Assembly: GCF_913773725.1 (NCBI RefSeq)
Contig: NZ_CAJYGK010000115.1
Span: 186,001 to 250,000 of the forward strand
Direction of reading: 5' to 3'
Length of the DNA stretch: 64,000 nucleotides
Source of the DNA: an uncultured Aquabacterium sp.
GTDB lineage: Bacteria > Pseudomonadota > Gammaproteobacteria > Burkholderiales > Burkholderiaceae_C
A program made the position numbers and the translations under genes. Under the pieces are notes generated by a model that was not told the origin of the DNA, searched no databases, and worked only from the letters and a program-made list of their open reading frames with translations. Shown here in pieces: positions 1 to 7,728 of the stretch; position 1 is the stretch's first letter, and each line of letters begins with the position of its first letter.

Positions 1-1148
1 GCGCCGATGGCGTAGGCGCTCAGGCCCACCCAGTTGAAACGGGGCAGCCGGGTGCCTTCGAGCTGCGGGTAACGTCCGCTGCGCCCGTAGAAGTAGTCGG
101 CCATGATCACGCCGCCGATCGGCGGGATGATGGAGCCCAAGAGGATCAGGAAGGGGATCAGCATGTCCGACATGCCGCCGATGGCCAGCACCGTGCCGAT
201 GCCCGCGCCGACCAGGGTGATCAGGCCGCGCCGGTCTTGACGGACCAGGTTGCAGCCCGCCGCAGCAAAGTTGTAGATCGTGTTGTCCTGGGTCGTCCAG
301 ATGTTGAGGAACAGCATCACGGTGGCCGCGACAGACAGCCCCTGCAGCACCATGACCTCCACCACATCGGGTTGCTGGTAGACCATGGCTCCGTACGCGC
401 CGACGACGATCATCAGGCCGTTGCCGATGAAAAAGCCGATCAGGCTCGACCACACGGCGGTCTTGCTGTCTCGGGCGAAGCGCGTCCAGTTGGTGGCCTG
501 CGTGGCGCCGCTGACAAAGGTGCCGAAGACCAGGGTCAGGGCCATGTGCCAGCTCATGCTGTCCTTGGGCTGGATGGCCAGCAGGCCCGTCAGGCCACCG
601 GCATCGCGCGTGGCGATCGTGAGGGACCACAGCAGCAGGACCAGCATCGCCGGCACGGCGATCCGCGACAACAGGTCGAGGCCCTTGTAGCCTACAAAGG
701 CCGTGAGGCTGAAACCGAAGCCGAACACGACCATCAAGGGCGTGGTCCATGCGGGCGACAGGCCCAGCATGCGCACCAGCACGATCGCGATGGTGGCTGT
801 GCCCCAGGCATACCAGCCGACCTGCGTGAAGCCCAGCAGGAAGTCCGACAGCTTGCTGCCGGTTTCCCCGAAACAGAATCGCCCCATCAGCACCGAGTTC
901 AGACCGCTGCGACAGGCGATGTAGCCCAGCACGGCGGCGTAGAGCCCCAGCAGGAGGTTGCCTGCCACGGCGGCCAGGATCATGGTCTTGAAGTCGAAGG
1001 CCAGGCCGATCTTGCCGCCGGCAAACATCGTGGCGGTGAAGAAGGTGAAGCCGAACAGCACGATGGAGGTCGACACGATGCCCTTGCGCTGGCCGGGCGG
1101 CACTTCGCTGAGGGGGTAATCCTGATCAAGCTCTGAGGTCTGGGACAT
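1..1148 (-). CDS. codB: Cytosine/nucleobase permease CodB (NCS1 family), 3' end cut by window edge
   Basis: Inner-membrane NCS1 transporter, probably importing cytosine or a related nucleobase with a cation. The minus strand reads from an ATG at 1148 (GGAG about 6 nt upstream) without interruption to the window edge, giving about 382 residues. CodB family proteins have about 400-420, so only the C-terminus is missing. The hydrophilic N-terminus is followed by a glycine-rich first helix region (GFTFFTATMFAGGKIG) and repeated hydrophobic segments. The order of motifs, including GLYAAVLGYIACRSGL and FTQVGWYAWG, fits CodB rather than PucI or FurE. It is transcribed away from the Spy-like gene across a 286-bp divergent gap. 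Whether codA follows cannot be seen. Family assignment is firm; the exact substrate is inferred. Confidence 0.85.
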   Translation of the reverse strand, partial: MSQTSELDQDYPLSEVPPGQRKGIVSTSIVLFGFTFFTATMFAGGKIGLAFDFKTMILAAVAGNLLLGLYAAVLGYIACRSGLNSVLMGRFCFGETGSKLSDFLLGFTQVGWYAWGTATIAIVLVRMLGLSPAWTTPLMVVFGFGFSLTAFVGYKGLDLLSRIAVPAMLVLLLWSLTIATRDAGGLTGLLAIQPKDSMSWHMALTLVFGTFVSGATQATNWTRFARDSKTAVWSSLIGFFIGNGLMIVVGAYGAMVYQQPDVVEVMVLQGLSVAATVMLFLNIWTTQDNTIYNFAAAGCNLVRQDRRGLITLVGAGIGTVLAIGGMSDMLIPFLILLGSIIPPIGGVIMADYFYGRSGRYPQLEGTRLPRFNWVGLSAYAIG

Positions 1149-1323
1149 GGGTTGCTCCGTTGGGGTGACCCGGGTGCTTCCGCAAGGCCTGTGCCGCCCG
1201 ATCGGTGTGCCAGGGGGCGTGGTCTTCGTCTGTTGATGACAACCCGCATTGGGCGGCATGCACAAGACGGTCGTGCATGGCGGTGCGCCCGCACCCCGAC
1301 AGTGCACGACCGTTTCACAGATC

Positions 1324-1352
1324 TTTACCGCCAGGCCACAGCCGCTTTACCG
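1324..1352. promoter_or_regulatory. Direct repeat TTTACCG x2, candidate response-regulator operator
   Basis: TTTACCG occurs at 1324-1330 and again at 1346-1352, a 22-bp period or about two helical turns. Each copy is preceded by CACAG (1316-1320 and 1337-1341). OmpR-type regulators such as CpxR bind tandem GTAAA-type half-sites, and this repeat read on the other strand gives CGGTAAA twice. The repeat lies 80-110 bp upstream of the Spy-like gene and in front of the adjacent regulator operon, so autoregulation is plausible but inferred. Confidence 0.4.
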
Positions 1353-1434
1353 GGCGGGCGCAGCATGAGTGCATCGATCGAAGCCCGCTTTCTTCCTCGA
1401 GGCTCACGGTCCTTTTTCAATCAGGAGAACGCTC

Positions 1435-2103
1435 ATGTCGAACGCTGCATTCATCTCTGCATCCCGACCGGTGGCCCGACGCACCTGGGCGCTGGGCATG
1501 CTGTTGGCCGGGGCGACGGCGGTCACGGTCTGGACCGCCAATGCCTGGGCCGCTGGCCAGCCGGCCGTCGCGCCGTCGTCCCCGGCTGCCACGGCCCCCG
1601 CAGAGGGCGCGGGGCACCCGATGATGATGGGGCGCATGGGACCGGGTGGACCGATGCACGGTGCGATGGGCTGGCCCCTGAGCGGACGCGGCCTTGACCG
1701 CATGCTCGACACCGTGAAGGCCAGCGACGCACAGCGCACGCAGATCCGCGAGATCGCAGACAAAGCCCGCGCCGACCTGCAGGCCCTGCACCAGCAGATG
1801 CCCAAGGGGGCCGACGGTCAGGTGCAGCATCCCTACCGCGCCATGATGGCCCTGCTGTCCCAGCCCCAGGTGGACGCCGTGGGTGCGGAGCGCCTGCGCC
1901 AGCAGCTGCACGCCCACCACGACGCCGTCGGCAAGCGCATGCTGCAGGCCGCTGTCGATGTCGCCAAGGTTCTGACCCCCGAGCAGCGCGCCACGCTCGC
2001 CAAGGAGATGCAAAGCCGCATGGAGCGACGTGAGGGCGAGCGCGCCTCGCGCCACCCGCATCACCATGGTCGCGACGGCATGGGTCGCCCCGAAGCCCGA
2101 TGA
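1435..2103 (+). CDS. Spy/CpxP-family periplasmic protein, Met/His-rich
   Basis: A 222-residue secreted protein. The start at 1435 is chosen because AGGAGA lies 7-8 nt upstream and it gives a clean Sec signal peptide (RR, hydrophobic core, AWA cleavage near residue 39); an upstream in-frame start at 1369 would bury that signal. The mature part carries Met/Gly/His-rich stretches (HPMMMGRMGPGGPMHG near 60-75; HPHHHGRDGMG at the end) and two LTxxQ-like helices (SDAQRTQIREI and LTPEQRATLAKEM), as in Spy/CpxP/CnrX-type proteins. It overlaps or abuts the response regulator gene, so it probably shares an operon with the two-component system as its target or modulator. Chaperone versus metal-buffering role cannot be told apart from sequence. 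Confidence 0.8.
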   Translation: MSNAAFISASRPVARRTWALGMLLAGATAVTVWTANAWAAGQPAVAPSSPAATAPAEGAGHPMMMGRMGPGGPMHGAMGWPLSGRGLDRMLDTVKASDAQRTQIREIADKARADLQALHQQMPKGADGQVQHPYRAMMALLSQPQVDAVGAERLRQQLHAHHDAVGKRMLQAAVDVAKVLTPEQRATLAKEMQSRMERREGERASRHPHHHGRDGMGRPEAR

Positions 2104-2120
2104 CCCTGGAGCGCGCGACA

Positions 2121-2846
2121 ATGGCGGACATGAGTGAGCACATCCTCCTGATCGACGATGACCTGCGCCTGAGTGCCATGGTCGGGGACTATTTGCGCGC
2201 CCATGGCTACCAGGTGTCGTGCGCCCCGAGTCTGGCCGCTGGCCGTGAACTGCTGGGACGGCAGGCCTTCGACGCCCTGGTTCTCGACCTGATGCTGCCG
2301 GATGGCGATGGCCTCGACCTTTGCCGCGAGTTGCGCGCCTCACCGCGCACCCGCAGCCTGCCCTTGCTCATGCTCAGCGCGCGGGGCGAGCCCACCGACC
2401 GCATCGTGGGTCTCGAGATCGGGGCCGATGACTACCTGCCCAAGCCGTTCGAGCCGCGTGAGCTGCTGGCCCGCATCCGCGCCCTGCTGCGCCGGACCGG
2501 CCCGGCCAGCGATGACAGCGACGTGTGGCGCTTCGGTCGCCTCGAGGTCGACACCGGCCTGCGTCAGGTGCGTCTCGATGGCAAGCCCTGCGATCTCACG
2601 TCCTACCAGTTCGACCTGCTGTCCGTGCTGGCCCAGCACCCCGGCCGGGTCCTGAGCCGGGATCAGATCATGGACGCCCTCAAAGGGCATCCGCTGGAGG
2701 CGTTCGATCGGTCGATCGACGTGCACATCTCCCGGATCCGTGCGGCCATCGAAGATGAGCCCAAGGAGCCCCGGCGGATCCTCACCGTGCGTGGGGTGGG
2801 ATACGTCTTCGCGAAGAAGCAGGACGTCGACGTCGACGCCCGATGA
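2121..2846 (+). CDS. OmpR/PhoB-family response regulator
   Basis: A 241-residue DNA-binding response regulator. The receiver domain (about 8-120) has the acidic cluster IDDD (11-14), phospho-acceptor Asp56 (LVLDLMLPDGDG), Ser86 and Lys108 (YLPKPF). The C-terminal winged helix ends in the typical RGVGYVF motif. Start 2121 is preferred because GGAG sits 9 nt upstream; ATG 2100 overlaps the preceding stop, and ATG 2130 is also possible. The stop overlaps the kinase start by 4 nt, so the two are co-translated. Together with the Spy-like gene this resembles Cpx/Bae envelope-stress or metal-sensing systems. Confidence 0.92.
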   Translation: MADMSEHILLIDDDLRLSAMVGDYLRAHGYQVSCAPSLAAGRELLGRQAFDALVLDLMLPDGDGLDLCRELRASPRTRSLPLLMLSARGEPTDRIVGLEIGADDYLPKPFEPRELLARIRALLRRTGPASDDSDVWRFGRLEVDTGLRQVRLDGKPCDLTSYQFDLLSVLAQHPGRVLSRDQIMDALKGHPLEAFDRSIDVHISRIRAAIEDEPKEPRRILTVRGVGYVFAKKQDVDVDAR

Positions 2847-4288
2847 AGACCCTGGCGCTGCGCATCTACCTGGCCGTCGTGGCGGTCCTGCTGATCTTCG
2901 CCCTCGTGTCGGGCTGGTTGGCGCAGCGCAACCTCGAGCAACAGCGGCAGCAGCTGCAGACCCGAGCTTTTCATTCCGAGCGTGCCGCCGCCTGGGCCGA
3001 GCTGATCGAGAACAGCCTGCCGCCATCGACCGCACCGGCCGCCGAGCAAGCGCGCGCGCTGCTTGACTGGTCCGAGCGCCTGCGTATGCCCATGGCGCTC
3101 GACGACGCCCAGGGCCAGCGCATGGCAACCTCGCCCTTGATGGGCGACTTGCTTCAGCGCGCCCCCGATCTCCGCAATCGGCTCCAGCAGTCTCGCCTGT
3201 CCGACGGACGGGTGCTGTGGATGCTGCGACCGGGCGCCTTCCGACTGCGTGCCCTGCCGGGTGGCATGGGGCCGCCTCCGCCACCCGGGTTGGGCTTCGG
3301 GGGGCCGGATGGCCCGCCGCCGGACCGCGGTGGGCGCCCCGGGGCCGACCTTCAGGGTGGGGCTCATCACGGATGGTGGGCGGACGCGCCCGCGGCCTTC
3401 CTGCCGATCTGGCTGCTGGAAGGGGTTCCGGCGCTGATCACCTCGCTGGTGCTGCTGTTCATCGCGGTGGCCATCGGTGCCTGGCCCGTGGCCAACCGGC
3501 TGACCCGGCGGCTGAAGGCCTTGCGCGACGGCGTGGAAACATTCGGCACGGGGCAGCTTCAGCACCGCGTGGCGGTGGAAGGCCGGGACGAGGTGGCGGC
3601 GCTGGCGGCCAGCTTCAACCAGACGGCGCAGCGCATCGAGGACCTGGTGACGGCCAACCGCAGCCTGCTGGCCAATGCCAGCCATGAGTTGCGCTCGCCC
3701 CTGGCGCGGCTGAAGATGGCCGTTTCCATCATGGCGGACATGCCACCCCAGCGCGCCGCCGAACTGAAGGACGAGATCCATCAGGACATCCGTGAGCTTG
3801 ATGCCCTGGTCGAAGAGGTGCTGCTGGCCAGCCGGCTGGATGCCCGTGCAGACATCGAGCGGCAGCCGGTGGACCTGCTGGGTCTGGCCATGGAGGAGGC
3901 CTTGCGCGTCAAGGCCGAGGTGGTGCCCCAGGGTGTGCCGGCCGCCCCGTACGCCGGAGACGAGCGCCTGCTGCGCCGAGCCGTCCGAAATCTGCTTGAA
4001 AACGCGCGCCGCTACGGCGGACCGGACATCGAGCTGGAGCTGGACGCCCAACCCGGCTTCATCGAGATCCGCGTGTGCGACCGGGGGCCCGGCGTGCCGC
4101 CAGAACAGTGCGAGCGCATCTTCGAGCCGTTCTACCGACTGCCCGGCCATGCGGAGCACGCGGGCGGCGTCGGGCTGGGCCTGAGCCTGGTGCGTCAGAT
4201 TGCACAGCGGCATGGCGGCCAGGTCCGGTGCGAGGCCCGTCCCGGAGGCGGGAGCCGCTTCATCATCCGCCTGCCTGTGACGGCGTGA
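2843..4288 (+). CDS. Membrane sensor histidine kinase (CpxA/BaeS-like)
   Basis: A 481-residue inner-membrane kinase that should phosphorylate the regulator encoded just upstream. It has TM1 at about 7-27, a periplasmic sensor to about 187, TM2 at about 192-214, HAMP, then an H-box with His281 (LLANASHELRSPLARLKM), N-box with Asn387 (NLLENARRYGG), G1 (CDRGPGVPP) and G2 (GVGLGLSLV). All catalytic boxes are intact. Unusual is a Pro/Gly-rich periplasmic linker at about 140-172 with a His pair and Trp pair just after it, echoing the Met/Gly/His-rich partner protein. The ligand is unknown; metal or envelope stress is an inference from the partner. Confidence 0.92.
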   Translation: MKTLALRIYLAVVAVLLIFALVSGWLAQRNLEQQRQQLQTRAFHSERAAAWAELIENSLPPSTAPAAEQARALLDWSERLRMPMALDDAQGQRMATSPLMGDLLQRAPDLRNRLQQSRLSDGRVLWMLRPGAFRLRALPGGMGPPPPPGLGFGGPDGPPPDRGGRPGADLQGGAHHGWWADAPAAFLPIWLLEGVPALITSLVLLFIAVAIGAWPVANRLTRRLKALRDGVETFGTGQLQHRVAVEGRDEVAALAASFNQTAQRIEDLVTANRSLLANASHELRSPLARLKMAVSIMADMPPQRAAELKDEIHQDIRELDALVEEVLLASRLDARADIERQPVDLLGLAMEEALRVKAEVVPQGVPAAPYAGDERLLRRAVRNLLENARRYGGPDIELELDAQPGFIEIRVCDRGPGVPPEQCERIFEPFYRLPGHAEHAGGVGLGLSLVRQIAQRHGGQVRCEARPGGGSRFIIRLPVTA

Positions 4289-4477
4289 TGTCCCGTTGTC
4301 GGTACGTGTAAGTTCCGCAACCTTGCTGTCGCAAACGGGTGCAAAGAGGCGCCCGCATGGGGGGCACGACACCATCCCGGTGCGGATTCGGACCATACTG
4401 CCGGAAGTTGCGCATGGCGCCGGCCGCTGAAGCCGGGTCATGTGGTCTGCAACCCGCATCTTCGAGCAGAAAAACCA
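4289..4477. other. Intergenic region before the sugar nucleotidylyltransferase
   Basis: These 189 bp separate the two-component operon from the polysaccharide region. I see no convincing open frame, no strong terminator hairpin and no unambiguous promoter. A promoter for the downstream gene is expected here because the upstream gene belongs to a different function. Confidence 0.4.
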
Positions 4478-5581
4478 ATGACGAAAGCCATGATCCTGGC
4501 GGCCGGGCAAGGGACCCGGATCCGTCCCCTGACCAAGGGCATGCCCAAACCGATGATTCCCATCCTGGGCAAGCCGGTGCTCGAGTACATCATCGAGCAC
4601 CTGGCGCGCCACGGTGTGCGCGAGATCATGATCAACGTGGCCTATCACCACTGGAAGATCGAGAACTACTTCGGTGACGGTCACCGCTGGGGTGTGGAGA
4701 TCGGGTACTCGTACGAGGGCGTGCGCGAGCATGGCGAGATCGTCCCGCGCCCGAAGGGTTCAGCCGGCGGGATGCGCCACATTCAGGATTTCTCGGGCTT
4801 CTTCGACGACACCACGCTGGTGCTGTGCGGCGACGCCATCATCGACCTGGACATCACGGCCGCCCTGGCCGAGCACCATGCCAAGAAGGCCATGGCCACC
4901 GTGGTGACGCTGCCCGTCTCGCGCGAAGAAGTCAAGAACTACGGCATCGTCGTGGCCGGTGAAGACGGCCGCGTGCAGTCGTTCCAGGAAAAGCCCAAGC
5001 CCGACGAGGCACTGTCCAACCTGGCGAGCACCGGTATCTACATCTTCGAGCCGGCGGCGCTGGAGCTCGTGCCGGCCGGCGTCGAGTTCGACATCGGCAG
5101 CCAGCTCTTCCCGCTTCTGGTCAAGCAAGGGCTGCCGTTCTACGCTCAGAGCCACCCGTTCCACTGGATCGACATCGGTCGCGTGACCGACTACTGGACC
5201 GTGCTCCAACGCGTGCTCAAGGGCGAGATCGCCGACATGCGCATGCCGGGCAAGGAGGTCCGCCCGGGTGTGTGGGTTGGGCTGAACACCCGCGTGAACT
5301 GGGACAAGGTCCGGATTTCCGGGCCGGTTTACATCGGGTCCGGCAGCGAGATCGAGGACGGCGTGACCATCGAGGGGCCGGCCTGGCTGGGTAACGGGTG
5401 TCAGCTGCGCGCGGGAAGCCAGCTGGTCCGTAGCGTGCTGTTCGATTACACCCGCCTGAACGCCGGCGCCAGTTTCACGGACGTCATCGCGTCGCCTCAG
5501 TACGTGGTCGACCGCAACGGCTACACCACCTACCAGGGCGAGGAAGGCACCGCCCTGCGTTGGGGCGACGCCCGCGCCTGA
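4478..5581 (+). CDS. Sugar-1-phosphate nucleotidylyltransferase (GMPPB-like), copy 1
   Basis: A 367-residue cytoplasmic enzyme expected to make an NDP-sugar, most likely GDP-mannose. The Rossmann-like N-terminal domain opens with the signature AGQGTRIRPLTKGMPKPM, followed by GSAGGMRHIQDFSGFF and the metal-binding LVLCGDAIIDLD. The C-terminal part (from about 250) is a left-handed beta-helix-like tail (GLNTRVNWDKVRISGPVY). Start 4478 matches its paralogue at 32466 exactly in length; the upstream in-frame start at 4442 has no support. Gmd and Fcl elsewhere in the window would consume GDP-mannose, which fits. UTP-type specificity cannot be excluded. The gene is isolated on the plus strand and converges on the dprE2-like gene. 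Confidence 0.85.
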   Translation: MTKAMILAAGQGTRIRPLTKGMPKPMIPILGKPVLEYIIEHLARHGVREIMINVAYHHWKIENYFGDGHRWGVEIGYSYEGVREHGEIVPRPKGSAGGMRHIQDFSGFFDDTTLVLCGDAIIDLDITAALAEHHAKKAMATVVTLPVSREEVKNYGIVVAGEDGRVQSFQEKPKPDEALSNLASTGIYIFEPAALELVPAGVEFDIGSQLFPLLVKQGLPFYAQSHPFHWIDIGRVTDYWTVLQRVLKGEIADMRMPGKEVRPGVWVGLNTRVNWDKVRISGPVYIGSGSEIEDGVTIEGPAWLGNGCQLRAGSQLVRSVLFDYTRLNAGASFTDVIASPQYVVDRNGYTTYQGEEGTALRWGDARA

Positions 5582-5592
5582 TCGTGCACAAG

Positions 5593-5629
5593 GGGTTGAA
5601 GGCGGGGCGGGTGGGCCCGCTTTCAACCC
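5593..5629. terminator. Hairpin between convergent genes
   Basis: GGGTTGAAGGCGGG (5593-5606) pairs with CCCGCTTTCAACCC (5616-5629), a 14-bp stem with one G-T wobble and a 9-nt loop. It lies between two converging genes and could stop transcription from both sides. There is no clear U-tract, so efficiency is uncertain. Confidence 0.6.
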
Positions 5630-5641
5630 GGGCTCACCGGT

Positions 5642-6379
5642 TCACAGTGCGAGCTTCACGAAGACGAACTCCGGGATGTGCTTGATGATCAGCATGATCA
5701 GCGCCCAAAAGCCCGGGGTGTAGACCACGGCCTTGCCCTTGTCCACGCCGGCCACGATGTCGCGTGCGACCTTGTCGGGCTTGGCCCACAGCGCCCCTTT
5801 CTTGAAGGCCGCCGTCATCGGTGTGTCCACAAAGCCGGGCTTGATCGTCACGACATGCACGCCTTTCTTGCTCAGGCGCTGCCGCAGCCCCGAGGCGAAC
5901 GCGCTGACCAGCGCCTTGGCGCTGCCATACACGTAGTTACTCTGCCGGCCACGGTCGCCCGCCACCGATGAGATCACCGCGATGGCACCATGGCCCTGGC
6001 GTTCAAAGCGCTCGCCTGCCAAGCCCATGAGGTTCACCACGGACACCCCGTTGGTGTGGATCTCGCCCAGGGCATAGCCCGCATCCGACTGTGCACGGGC
6101 CTGATCCGACAGCGTGCCGTGCGCGATCAGGATGGTGTCCAGCCCGCCCATGGCCTCGCTGGCTGCCTGCAGCAAGCTCGCATGCTGATCCAGTGCGTTG
6201 GCGTCGAACACCTGGGTCCCGACAAAGGCAGCGCCTCGGGTAACCAGGTCGCTGGCCACCGACTGCAGTGCGTCGGCACGGCGGGCCGCCAGAAACAGCT
6301 TGTCGCCGCGTTGGGCCCAGACGCGGGCCGTGGCTTCGGCGATGGCCGACGTGGCCCCGACGATCAGGATCTTTCTCAT
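5642..6379 (-). CDS. dprE2: DprE2-like short-chain dehydrogenase
   Basis: A 245-residue NAD(P)H-dependent SDR. It has the cofactor loop GATSAIAEATARVW near the N-terminus, a Ser in VISSVAG, the catalytic Tyr-x-x-x-Lys (YGSAK), and PGFVDTPM after it. In mycobacteria DprE2 reduces polyprenyl-phosphoryl-2-keto-ribose to the arabinose form. Assignment as DprE2 rests mainly on the immediate overlap (ATGA) with a DprE1-like gene and the HAD-UbiA gene one step upstream; on sequence alone it would only be called an SDR. The hydrophobic C-terminal stretch (FWALIMLIIKHIPEFVFVKLAL) resembles the membrane-tethering tail of DprE2 proteins. It is the last gene of a long minus-strand run. Confidence 0.8.
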   Translation of the reverse strand: MRKILIVGATSAIAEATARVWAQRGDKLFLAARRADALQSVASDLVTRGAAFVGTQVFDANALDQHASLLQAASEAMGGLDTILIAHGTLSDQARAQSDAGYALGEIHTNGVSVVNLMGLAGERFERQGHGAIAVISSVAGDRGRQSNYVYGSAKALVSAFASGLRQRLSKKGVHVVTIKPGFVDTPMTAAFKKGALWAKPDKVARDIVAGVDKGKAVVYTPGFWALIMLIIKHIPEFVFVKLAL

Positions 6380-7722
6380 GCTTGCTCCATGACCCTGCGC
6401 CAGAAGCCGGAGCTGAAGCGCGGGTCGACATACGAGGTGAATTCACGCCAGCGGGGGTAGCCCGCCTTGAACACGGCGGCGTCCATGCGGCCGTCCTTGG
6501 CCGGGTAAAGGCGGCCGCCAGCCTCCAGCACGATGCGGTCCAGCGCAGCGAACAGGCGATGCAGCCGCGGCCCCTGGTTGGGAAAGTCGAGTGCCAGCGT
6601 GGTGCCGGGCATGGGGAAGGACAGCAGGCCTTTCGAGGCCGGTTCACCGAACTGCTTGAGCACCGCCAGAAAGGAGCCCATGCCACTCGCCGAGATCGCC
6701 TCGAGCAGCGCCCGCGTGGCCTTCAGCGCCCGCTCGGGCGGGATCGCGCACTGGTACTGGTAAAAGCCCCGCGGGCCGTAGATGCGGTTCCATTCCAGCA
6801 GCGCGTCCAGCGGGTAGAAGAAGGGGCGGTAGTGCTGCAGCCCCTGCACCACGTCGTGCCGTTGCTTGTGAAAGTACAGCGTGTTGAACGACTTGAGCGA
6901 CAGGCTGTTGACGAGCGACAGCGGCGGCGTGATGGGCACGGTGCGGGCATGCTCGACCACCCCGGTGGGCAGCGAGCGGGGCAGCACGGACGTGTCCATC
7001 GTGGCGGGCGCGTGGTTGCCGCGGTTGAACAGCCCGCGGCCCAGGCGTCGGCCACCGAAGGCACAGTCGATCCACGAGACGGTGTACTCGTGGTCGGTTT
7101 CCGACGCCGTGCTGAGTTCGAAGAACTCTTCCAGGCTGCGAAAGCGGATGGACTCGGTCACCATGAAGGGGTTGTGCACCCGCCGCAGTTGCAGCTCGGC
7201 CCACGTGATCAGCCCGGTCAGGCCCAGGCCCCCCACCGTGGCGCCGAACCAGTCGGCATGCGACGTCGGGCTGCAGAGCCGCCGGCTGCCGTCCGAGCGC
7301 AGCAGCTCGAACTGCGTCACGTGGTTGCCGAAGGAGCCCGCCACGTGGTGATTCTTGCCATGCACGTCGTTGGCAATGGCCCCGCCCACGGTCACGAACT
7401 GCGTGCCGGGCGTGACAGGCAGGAACCAGCCTTGCGGCACGACCAGGCGCAGGATCTCGGAGAGCAGCACGCCGGCTTCGCAGCGCAGCACGCCGCTGGC
7501 TGGATCGAAGGCGATGAAGCGGTCGAGCTGGCGCCCCGGCAGCAGGGCTCCGCCCGGGTTCAGGTTGCTGTCGCCATAGCTGCGTCCGTTGCCGTAGGGC
7601 AGCATGTGGGCACAGCTGCCAGGCAGCGCCGGCAGGGGAGCGTGGCGCGAAGCCAGCGGCAGCAGTTCATGATCGGGGCGCAGCACCCGGCCCCACGAGG
7701 TGTACGACGAAGTCAACGCCAT
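6376..7722 (-). CDS. dprE1: DprE1-like FAD-dependent oxidoreductase
   Basis: A 448-residue oxidase expected to turn polyprenyl-phosphoryl-ribose into its 2-keto form. The FAD-binding domain shows YGNGRSYGDSNLNPGG (43-58) and PGTQFVTVGGAIANDVHGKN, both close to mycobacterial DprE1. The C-terminal region keeps LVVPQGWFLPV upstream and GGRLYPAKDGRMD late, with the lysine that contacts flavin/substrate in DprE1. The motif that carries the benzothiazinone-targeted Cys in M. tuberculosis reads TTLALDFP here, so Ala occupies that position by my alignment from memory. The gene overlaps dprE2 by 4 nt and lies 6 nt after the HAD-UbiA gene, so the three are one translational unit. Confidence 0.88.
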   Translation of the reverse strand: MALTSSYTSWGRVLRPDHELLPLASRHAPLPALPGSCAHMLPYGNGRSYGDSNLNPGGALLPGRQLDRFIAFDPASGVLRCEAGVLLSEILRLVVPQGWFLPVTPGTQFVTVGGAIANDVHGKNHHVAGSFGNHVTQFELLRSDGSRRLCSPTSHADWFGATVGGLGLTGLITWAELQLRRVHNPFMVTESIRFRSLEEFFELSTASETDHEYTVSWIDCAFGGRRLGRGLFNRGNHAPATMDTSVLPRSLPTGVVEHARTVPITPPLSLVNSLSLKSFNTLYFHKQRHDVVQGLQHYRPFFYPLDALLEWNRIYGPRGFYQYQCAIPPERALKATRALLEAISASGMGSFLAVLKQFGEPASKGLLSFPMPGTTLALDFPNQGPRLHRLFAALDRIVLEAGGRLYPAKDGRMDAAVFKAGYPRWREFTSYVDPRFSSGFWRRVMEQA

Positions 7723-7728
7723 ACGGGG

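Noticed and set aside
237-1136. Long plus-strand open frame of 299 codons
   Set aside because: Rich in Gln/His/Arg/Gly, no family features, and fully antisense to codB whose minus-strand product is clearly recognisable.
2663-4732. 689-codon minus-strand open frame
   Set aside because: Spans the response regulator, kinase and nucleotidylyltransferase start on the opposite strand; no domain.
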